NCBI GenBank assembly: GCA_024734495.1
Contig: JALMQS010000612.1
Location: forward strand, 126,776 to 190,775
Source of the DNA: Forficula auricularia
Taxonomy: Eukaryota; Arthropoda; Insecta; Dermaptera; Forficulidae
Direction: 5' to 3'
DNA: 64,000 nucleotides
Shown here: piece by piece, positions 55,660-64,000 of the stretch
Position numbering within the stretch: position 1 is the first letter of the stretch
Layout: each line of letters starts with the position of its first letter
Translations under genes and position numbers: made by a program
The notes under the pieces: generated by a model
Seen by the model: only the letters and a program-made list of their open reading frames with translations
The model's database searches: none
What the model was told of the DNA's origin: nothing

Positions 55660-56900
55660 GTTAAAATATAAAACCACTAGCCTCGCAACGCTGTCGTCGT
55701 GAAATGAGAAATGAAATGTAATGATTAAATAAATAATGGAATTATGATTATGAAGTGATGGTGTGATTTAATAAATAGTGATTGGCAGCGCTGCGAGGGG
55801 TGTCAGAAAATGAGAAAAAAAAACGAAAAAATTTGAGTGAGTGCCGCTGTTATAATTTTCCTTATGTCGGGGAGGTTCACAAGGGGGAGCACCGAGAGAG
55901 CAGCATGAAACATATTTATAAAACTGTGTGTGGGGGGGTATCTCTGGGGAGGGATGAAAGATGAGCAGCCTGTGGGGATGTTAATATTGTTGCATGATCC
56001 CAGTGGTCCTAATTGCAGGCCACCACAGCAACCAAAGTGTTGGGAGGGTGCCGGATGACAAAGAAACAAGAATGAAAACTCCTAGTGGGTCGGAAACCGG
56101 GCCAACAGAGATGTTAAGTTTGCTGCCCGACTGCCAGGGAGCAAATTTTAACTAGCCCCTGGAATTAGACAACCAAAAATACAAAGATTCATAGGTGGTC
56201 GCCCAGTGTCCAGGGGCGAAAAATTGGATCAACTATATGCCCCTCTTCAATTCTCCAGCCCATAGGATCACTTTTACTACCCTCCAATGTCACCTGATTA
56301 GCACAATAAACAAAAAGAGAAGCGCCTAGTGGGTCGGAAGCCAGGCAAACAGCGATGTTAAGTTTGTAGCCTGATTGTCAGGGGCAAGCTGTAGCCGAGC
56401 GCCAATATAATTCGTGTGGACTACATCACCGTGGTGACGTCTAGATGTGACGTCATCTCTCCTTGTTAGGAGAATTCTGAAGACGCCATTTGCAAATTTC
56501 TCAAAAATAAACACTAAGATGAGCATTGGAGGGCTTTACCCTGCTCTGATCTTGATAAAAATTTTGGGATATGCAGAAAAAAAATGCCACCCATCCCCAA
56601 AGCTAAGTTCCCGACCCTAGGACCAGAAACACCTCCCCCAGAGACAAGAAACCTTTTAAGGGAAAGAATTGACCCCACCAGGCGACCCCTTAGGCTTACG
56701 CCCTTGAGGCCGCGGCCCCTAACAGATACTGCTCTCAGGTACTCACCCCCGAATTTTCAGCAATTATATCCTCATAGTTCCGCAGCAACGGAACCTGAAT
56801 GCGGAGAGGTGAGACCAGCGAATACAAACGCGTCTGCTCTCGAAGGCGACACTCACAGTATAACATTAAATATTAAGATATTTATTAATATATTATATTA
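55660..56900. other. GC-richer block of unknown origin
   Basis: An inverted pair CCTCGCAACGCTG (55681) / CAGCGCTGCGAGG (55785) lies at the left. An imperfect direct repeat (cctagtgggtcggaa at 56080 and 56321) follows. A 105-codon Pro/Arg-rich frame (56584-56901) starts MPPIPKAKFPTLGPETP. This could be the 5' region of another non-LTR element, with the frame as the start of its first protein. No family is recognised. Confidence 0.35.
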
Positions 56901-57655
56901 AGAAACATTAAATATATTGATAATTGTTCCTCCCCTCCCCCCCCCCCTCGCCACCCAAAAATTAAAGATGCGAAACTTTTAAGAGACGATGTATTTTCGG
57001 TAGTTTACGGGTATACATTTGGAGTGTGGTTTTTTAAGAGGAATAAAATTTTTGGACCGAGACGCTGCCCGCCAGGTCACCAGCCCGAAGGCACGCACAA
57101 AAAGCTCGTACATAACTAGGTACATAATTCAGTATTACAATGTTTACGGTGCTGGTGGGGATGTTCACATAAATTCATTCAAAAACAAAAACAAAATCTC
57201 GCAAAATTAAGTAAAGACAAAATTCAACAAAGATATGCCATTCAATAGTTTAATAATAATAAACCAAAATAAAGCAATGCAAATCACTCCCATCAGACTG
57301 TCATAAATTGAAATGTGAAAGTCGTGTGGTGACCACACCATCAGTTGATTTATAATACTAAAAAATAAATCAAACCCTCAACATTCTTCTAACATTTTTA
57401 AGACACAAAGGGGGGGGGGGGGGCCGGGAAGTAAAGTTGTGAACTTTCGTGAACCAATTCGATATTTATGGCGGTCAGCTTTACTTTTTCAACGCGCTTG
57501 GGAAATATTTTTTTCTTATTATAGGATTGAACATGCGATCGCAGTCCTAGTAATCCATTACTTGACGCAGTGGATTTCTACCGCCATTTTTTTTCGTTCT
57601 AGAAAAGTTTTTATTAACTAATAATTCTTAAAAACGTCACTTTTAGGTCTTAATT
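56900..57655. other. No recognisable gene
   Basis: Contains C and G homopolymers (56938-56948, 57411-57423) and short AT-rich sequence. No supported frame. Confidence 0.4.
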
Positions 57656-57689
57656 TTGCTATTTTTCATTTCCAGACAAATTTTGTTTG

Positions 57690-57803
57690 GTTTTTAAGGA
57701 ATTTGGTGTTGGTACTTGGTGAAACATTTTTTAAAATTATTGGATAAAAATACTTGGTAGGTTTCACATTAAGAACCTACCAAGTATTTTTATCCAATAA
57801 TTT
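57690..57803. mobile_element. 114-bp hairpin insertion with 13-bp duplication
   Basis: About 28-bp perfect arms (AAAATACTTGGTAGGTT / AACCTACCAAGTATTTT) around a 10-base loop. Flanked by CAAATTTTGTTTG at 57677-57689 and 57804-57816. The same flanking sequence without the insert is at about 60900-61025, a direct empty site. Confidence 0.85.
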
Positions 57804-57973
57804 CAAATTTTGTTTGCCCAAACGATAACAAACATATTATAGGTATGTAACACAACTTTTACAGTAAGGGTAGAGTTCTTCTAGAATCCGAAATAGATGC
57901 CCTATGCCAGAGGTGGCCATAACGTGGATCGCGAGCCGCATTCAGTCAATCTCGTGCGGCTCTTGAACACTCT

Positions 57974-58176
57974 TAAGGCCAGTTGTATGTCGGTTGGTAA
58001 ACTCTTTTTAAACGTTGACAAAGGGTAAATCCTTAGAATTCACCTTGTGATGGCCAATCAGATGACAGACACTTTCATCTGATTGGTCATCCCGTCGGGC
58101 ACAAGGTGAATTCTAATGATTTACCCATTGTCAACGTTTAAAAAATTACCATCCGACATACATACAACTGGCCCTT
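57974..58176. mobile_element. Short palindromic MITE
   Basis: Ends AAGGCCAGTTGTATGTCGG and its inverted relative CCGACATACATACAACTGG, with inner inverted blocks ACAAGGTGAATTC. A TTA-like duplication is possible. It lies after a hAT-like end (CAGAGGTGGCCATAACGTGG, 57909). Confidence 0.75.
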
Positions 58177-58319
58177 AGATTTTAAAAAGTACAGGGTGGG
58201 GTATAAAGATCTACCACATTTTGAAGAGGTATAAAAAAATTTAACTAGAAAAACCTGAATATATTTTTGAAAATAACATAAAATAAATTTTTTTTAATGT
58301 ATTTTAAACATTATCTGAC

Positions 58320-59045
58320 AAAAGAGGGTGGGGGGGGGTCAACAATTAAAATTATACCACTTTTTACCAAACTCAAGCAAATTTTGTATACATATTCTGT
58401 GGGCCCCAAAAAGGCTAGAAATGTAAAAACTAACGACCCAAAATGAGAGGGGTGAGTCAAAAATTCTAGCCCTTTCGACCAAAATCAACCAAATTTTGTA
58501 TACATATTCTGTGGACCCACAGAAGGCTAGAGATGCAAAAACTAATCACCCAAAATGGATGGAGGGTCAAAAATGAAAATCCTAGACCTTTCGCAAGGGC
58601 GAATCCACTGGGGGCGGGGCGGAGGGGGCGACCGCCCCCATACAGGCCCGTGTCTGGCGGGAGTCCAACACGTGCCAAAAAACGGCGGCCAAATCGACAG
58701 GAAATTTATAACAATTTTTTTTTTTTTTTTTTCATTTTAATGAACTTAAAATATGAGATATGAAATTTGTAAAAAACTTTTAAAATTGAAAATAAAATTC
58801 GATCGTGACACACTTTCGAGATAAAAAGTGAAAAGATCTGATATACATCGGGCACCTTATATAGATTCTCCTCCCCCCCCCCCCACCATAAAAAATTCCT
58901 GGATCCCCCCTTGCCCTTTCGACCAAACTATGTATACAAAATTTGGTTAGTTTTTGCATTTCTAGCCTTCCTTTCTGGATACACAAAATATGTATACAAA
59001 ATTTGGTTGAGTTTAGTCAAAAGGGCTAGAATTTTTTTTTGACCC
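58320..59045. repeat. Satellite-type units with a TIR element inside
   Basis: Single 'tgtatacaaaattt' units occur at 58385, 58495, 58928 and 58990. The element at 58594-58913 is inserted among them. Confidence 0.65.
58594..58913. mobile_element. Non-autonomous TIR element, about 320 bp
   Basis: Ends CAAGGGCGAATCCA and, inverted, CAAGGGGGGATCCAGG, with CCTTTCG repeated on both sides. Partial relatives are at 30548-30665 and 62418-62517. hAT-type by duplication length; no transposase. Confidence 0.65.
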
Positions 59046-59344
59046 CACCCCCCCTTTTTTTGTCTAATAATGTTTAAAATATATTTAAAAAAAAATTCAT
59101 TTATTTTCTTTTCAAAAATATATATAGTTTTTTCTAGTTACATTTTTTCATTTTTTATATTATATCTATTCAAAATGTGGTAGATCTTTAAGCCCTTTGT
59201 AAAAACCACCCTATATACTTAATAATTAAATTTAAAAAATAATAATTAAAAATTAAATTAATTTGTAATTTGTAATATCATAAGTAGAGCAAAAAATATA
59301 TGTTACTTCATTTATATTTTATAAAATAAACAAAAATGTGTCTT

Positions 59345-60810
59345 TTTTAACCGACTTCAAAAAGGAGGAGGTTGTCTATTCGACTGAATTTTTTTTTGTG
59401 CTTATATTACCTGATATTTCCGCCAATTGTGAACCGATTTTGAAAAAAAAATTGCATTGGGTTCAGCCTACCTTCCGATTGGTCCCATTTTTTTTTATAG
59501 GTATTAGACCTTTTTTGTTAGGTTTGTTAGGGCCTAACTTCTTTGTTTATGAACCGATTTCGATGATTCTTTTTTTATTGGAAAGGGGGTATTTTAGGGA
59601 TGGTGTCATATTAATTTGGTCAAGTTCTGATGATATGATCACTATTAATAACATCACTAAAAAAATAATTTTTTAAGAAAAAATAAAAACCGACTTCAAA
59701 AAATTAAATGCAACAAATAAAATACACTAAAAGGTGTAAAATAATTATTATCTTATTTAGTTACAACTAAACGACGAAATATTAACATGAAATTACTTTT
59801 TGAAGTCGGTACCAGGCAAACTATACCTATAAGCGAGCGTACTATATATACTATATATACTACTATACCCGCCAAACGTACTAAGTAAGATCCGTCGAGT
59901 GCGATTCATAAAAGGTATATGTTTGGTACCGACTTCAAAAAGTAATTTAATGTTAATATTTCGTAGTTTAGTTGTAACTAAATAAGTTAATAAGTTATTT
60001 TATACCTTTTAGTGTATTTTATTTGTTGCATTTAATTTTTTCGAAAGTCGGTTTTTATTTTTTCTTAAAAATTTTTTTTTCTTTTTTTGTGATGTTATTA
60101 ATAGTGATCATATCATCAGAACTTGACCAAATTAATATGACACCATCCCTAAGACACCCCTATCGGATAAAAAAAGAAACATCGAAATCGGTTCATAAAC
60201 AAAGAGGTTAGGTCTAAACAAACCTAATAAAAAAGGTCTAATACCTATGGAAAAAAATGGGACCAATCGGAAGGTAGACTGGACCCAATGCATAAAAAAT
60301 TTTGAAAATCGGTTGATAATTGGCGGAGATATGAGGTAACATAGGCACAAAAAAAAATAATCAGTCGAATAGAGAACCTCCTCCTTTTTTGAAGTCGGTT
60401 AAAAAGAGAACAATAAAAATAATTTTTAAGAAAAAAATAAAAACCGACTTCAAAAAATTAAATGCAACAAATAAAATACACTAAAATGTATAAAATAATT
60501 ATTATCTTATTTAGTTACAACTAAACGACGAAATATTAACATGAAATTACTTTTTGAAGTCGGTGCCAAACATATAAGTTTTATGAATCGCACTCGACGG
60601 ATCTTACTTAGTACGTTTGGTGGGTACGCTCGCTTATAGGTATAGTTTGTTTGGCACCGACTTCAAAAAGTAATTTCATGTTAATATTTCGTCGTTTAGT
60701 TGTAACTAAATAAGATAATAATTATTTTATACATTTTAGTGTATATTTTATTTGTTGCATTTAATTTTTTGAAGTCGGTTTTTATTTTTTTCTTAAAAAT
60801 TATTTTTATG
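59345..60810. repeat. Foldback family P, two adjacent copies
   Basis: Copies at 59345-60410 and 60420-60810 share the AACCGACTTC ends and the AACTAAACGACGAAATATTA palindrome. Open frames across them are repeat translations that recur in every copy. Confidence 0.7.
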
Positions 60811-60829
60811 TTAATCTCCAAATAATCTG

Positions 60830-61262
60830 GCTCGCTTTGAAAAAGTTTTATAAATTTGTGGCTCTCAAAGTTAAGGTTAGTGGCCACGTAATTCGTGTAT
60901 TCGCTATTTTTCATTTCCAAACAAATTTTGTTTGCCCAAACGATAACAAACATATTATAGGTATGTAACACAAGTTGAAAGTAAGGTCAGAGTTCTTCTA
61001 GAATCCGAAATAAATGCCCTATGCAAAGCAGAGAGCCAACAGTTAATTTTAGCTTCCATTAAATAAAACATTTGGCAACCATTCATTGGTTATTAAGCCT
61101 AGCTGATGACACCTTTTCGTCGTAATTCATATATATTAGACAATATGAATGAATGAATGAACTAAAGCAAATTTCGATCATTATTTCATTAAAAGACAAA
61201 ACGTGCATTGAATTAGAATAAATAAATTCTAGAATATTTTTTTGGTGTTGAGATTTTATGTT
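60830..61262. other. Unassigned sequence including the empty site
   Basis: 60895-61025 matches 57650-57900 without the hairpin insertion. Otherwise nothing recognised. Confidence 0.5.
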
Positions 61263-62130
61263 TTTAACCGACTTCAAAAAAGGAAGAGGTTCTCTATTCG
61301 ACTGATTTTTTTTTTGTGCCCATGTTACCTCATATCTCCGCCAATTGTGAACCGATTTTGAAAAAAAAAATTGGATTCAGTCTACCTTCCGATTGGTCCC
61401 ATTTTTTTAACCGACTTCAAAAAAGGAGGAGGTTCTCTATTCGACTGAATTTTTTTTTTTTTGTGCCTATGTTACCTCATATCTCGGCCAATTCTCAACC
61501 GATTTTGAAAAAAATTTTTGCATTGGGTCCAGTCTACCTTCCGATTGGTCCCATTTTTTTTATAGGTATTAGACCTTTTTTGTTAGGTTTGTTCAGGACT
61601 AACTTCTTTGTTTATGAACCGATTTCGATGGTTCTTTTTTTATTGGAAAGGGGGTGTCTTAGGGATGGTGTCATATTAATTTGGTCAAGTTCTGATGATA
61701 TGATCACTATTAATAACATCACTAAAAAGAGAAAAATAAAAATAATTTTTAAGAAAAAAATAAAAACCGACCTCAAAAAATTCAATGCAACAAATAAAAT
61801 ACACTAAAAGGTATAAAATAATTATTATCTTATTTAGTTACAACTAAACGACGAAATATTAACATGAAATCACTTTTTGAAGTTGGTGCCAAACATATAC
61901 ATTTTATGAATCGCACTAGACGGATCTTACTTAGTACGTTTGGAAGGTATGCTCGCTTATAGGTATAGTTAGTTTGGCACCGACTTCAAAAAGTAATTTC
62001 ATGTTAATATTTCGTCGTTTAGTTGTAACTAAATAAGATAATAATTATTTTATACCTTTTAGTGTATTTTATTTGTTGCATTTAATTTTTTGAAGTCGGT
62101 TTTTATTTTTTCTTAAAAATTATTTTTTTC
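61263..62130. repeat. Foldback family P, further copy with a nested left end
   Basis: Two left ends lie in tandem (61265 and 61408), suggesting insertion of one copy in the other. The rest matches 59345-60810. Confidence 0.7.
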
Positions 62131-62245
62131 ATAGATATTAGACCTTTTTTTGTTAGGTTTGTTCAGGACTAACTTCTTTGTTTATAAACCGATTTCGATG
62201 ATTCTTTTTTTATTGGAAAGGGGTATCTTAGGGATAGTGCCATAT

Positions 62246-62419
62246 TATTGGGTTGTAGAATAAGTTCGTTCGGTTTTTTCAAAGAGCTTTCTTTAAACAA
62301 AAAACAATAATTATAACAATAAATTAATCAATTATGTATTCGCCGTTACTGTTTACAACCTCCTCCCACCTCTCGACCAATTTGTTGATGCCGTTCCGCC
62401 AAAAATCGCCCGGTCTGGT
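62246..62419 (-). pseudogene. mariner transposase, C-terminal end with terminal repeat
   Basis: Minus strand encodes DFWRNGINKLVERWEEVVNS followed by NGEYIID and a stop, the usual mariner C terminus. It ends in a terminal repeat (plus strand TTGTAGAATAAGTTCGTTCG, about 62252). Distinct from the mariner at 16811-17680. Everything upstream of this tail is lost. Confidence 0.75.
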
Positions 62420-63050
62420 GCAAGGGCGGATCCAGGAATTTTTTATGGATAAGGTGGCCGATGTATATATAAGATCTACTTTTTATCTCGAAAGTGTGTC
62501 GCGATCGAATTGTCCAATGAGTTGAGCAAACTCAACAAAATTTTGTATACAAAATCTGTGGGCGTCTAGAGAGCTAGAAATGCAAAAACTAACCAGCCAA
62601 AATGGGGGTGGGAAGGGTAAAAAAATGAAAATTCTTGCTCTTGGACCAAACTCAATCAAATTTTGTATAAATAATCTGTGGGTCACTAGAAGGCTAGAAA
62701 TGCAAAAACTGGGTGCGTAGGGTGGGTGCGGGGGTGGAATGGGGGTTGGGGAGTGAGGCGGAGTAGGGTGGGGGTGCGGTATGGAGTCCAGGGGGCGTGG
62801 TAGGGGTGGGGGTATGCTGGTTAGGCGGGGGTTTGGTGGTGTAGGGTTGGTGGAGTGGTGGGTTCAGGTGAGGGTCCAGAGGCGTAATGGGTGGTACGGG
62901 GTGAGGGGTGCGAGCTGGGTGGAGTGTTGGGGTGGTGGTGTGGGGGTGGAGGTTGGACACGGGTGCATGGTGCGGGGTGTTAGGTAGGAGTGGAGGGTGA
63001 GGGTGGGGTTCGTGGGATGGGGTCCACGGGGCGTGCCCCCTGGCTAGTTT
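62420..63050. repeat. TIR-element end, satellite units and a long G-rich tract
   Basis: 62418-62517 matches the 58594-58913 family, and satellite units follow at 62525 and 62645. 62700-63045 is about 345 bp of G runs with very little C, complementary in character to 1936-2270. Confidence 0.7.
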
Positions 63051-63174
63051 ATACTAAAATTAGATAATACACATTTTGAACAGTGCTTATTTTAATTGTT
63101 AACAGGGCCTTATTGTCGCCTTGGAGTGTAAACCTGCTAATTCACAACAAAGAAATTTTACAGGATAGAGAATA

Positions 63175-63540
63175 AACAAATAAATAAATAAATAAATAAT
63201 AAATAAATCTTTATTCCTCGACCTGCTTAGAGGCACAAGTCCTCGGTGGCTAGGTCCTCCAAACATCAATACAATCTAGCTACAATACATTAATAAACAT
63301 CAATACAAATTAATTACAACAATTTAACAAATAATAAACAAGTAAAAAAAAAAAAAAAGATAAAGAAAAAATAGAAATGTATGCTCATTAACAAATAACA
63401 TGACCATAGATTTCCATCAAAAGACAAAAAGTAATTTAAAAATTCCGCGCAGAAACCCGATACCAGGAGCAAGCGACGCATTAGCCATCCCGGCATTTCC
63501 CATAAGTTGTTAAGGAAACCAACAAACAAAATTTAATATT
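63175..63540 (-). mobile_element. Probable 3' end of a retroposon
   Basis: On the minus strand a polyadenylation-like AATAAAG is followed by an (ATTT)n tail (plus strand aaataaataaat at 63178-63205). The body (cctaggtcctcc complement) is unassigned; a minus frame at 63314-63529 has no recognised domain. Confidence 0.45.
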
Positions 63541-64000
63541 GTTGTTATGGAAAGAATACATTTTTCACATTTTATTTCTACAACTTAGGATCGTAATTTT
63601 AAGTAGTAGTTTTACTTGTACGATGCTGCATCTCTTTTTTCGAACGATATTAATATCTCATATAATGATAAAAAATGGAGTAGCAGGATTCTAAGAATCT
63701 AAGGCGACGTTACGATGCTATATTCTATAGAAAAAAATTGTCAATTGTCCAACTATATACACATAAATAATACTAATCTGATATTAGTGTTTTACTATGT
63801 TAACATCACATTTATTCATAAAACTGTTTCCCAAACTCCTCAATATCATAAATATTCGAGATAGAATTGGATAAGGAAACCAAGACCGGATCTATGGGGG
63901 GAGGGGTCAGGGGGGGCAAAAATAGTAAATATTTGATTTTATGATAGAAAAATTGTATTTTAATTAATTTACTAATTAAAATTCAAGTGACGCAATAAAT
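63541..64000. other. No recognisable gene
   Basis: AT-rich. The phrase at 63888-63915 (gaccggatctatgggggg) looks like another TE end. Confidence 0.4.

Noticed and set aside
59338..61807. Open frames containing 'FFIGIRPFLLGL' and 'MILFLLERGYFRDGVILIWSS'
   Set aside because: They recur in every family P foldback copy, are frameshifted between copies and lack any domain; a non-coding repeat is more likely.

Overview
The window is repeat-dominated, AT-rich nuclear DNA from an insect. The evidence is an intact insect-type ADP/ATP translocase gene, RTE, CR1-like, R2-clade and Penelope-like retroelements, mariner/Tc1/hAT relatives, tRNA-derived SINEs and Helentron/DINE-like repeats. I cannot fix the insect order. 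No bacterial, viral or organellar genes are visible, and almost every other open frame is transposon remnant or a chance frame in tandem repeats.

Layout. 1-5400: hairpin repeat, SINEs, an AT-rich repeat family ('family H', eight copies in the window) and a young 427-bp element built as a near-perfect palindrome with a hammerhead ribozyme in each arm. 5640-7170: 3' fragment of an RTE retrotransposon, then an internally deleted Tc1 element. 7230-9450: inverted hammerhead-bearing arms invaded by TIR elements. 9470-13310: Helentron/DINE-like repeats, a possible host exon and one hAT-type MITE. 13490-17680: Penelope-like debris (hammerheads, C-terminal coding fragment), nested foldback copies, a SINE and a dead mariner. 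18770-22110: a foldback element whose arms hold about 120-bp tandem arrays with higher-order structure. 22590-24800: a TIR-bounded composite with a deleted mariner/IS630-type element, a palindrome and a 71-bp minisatellite. 25290-32880: family H with a tandem array, a second RTE copy and foldbacks. 33330-37400: hammerhead-bearing repeats and a long-TIR element holding a 5'-truncated CR1-like insertion. 37790-48520: family H copies, SINEs, a MITE and a hAT-type element. 48690-49450: Penelope-like remnant with a GIY-YIG domain and two hammerheads. 50081-50983: the ADP/ATP translocase, intronless and bracketed by 13-bp direct repeats. 51200-51850: hairpin element. 51970-55650: nearly complete R2-clade retrotransposon outside rDNA. 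55660-64000: an unassigned GC-richer block, MITEs and foldback copies.

The only gene likely to serve the host is the translocase, which looks like a functional retrocopy. The most interesting non-gene signal is a family of hammerhead ribozyme motifs spread through the window. They occur mostly as inverted pairs, with covarying stems, palindromic stem III and one constant extra nucleotide before stem II. They are associated with Penelope-like coding remnants.
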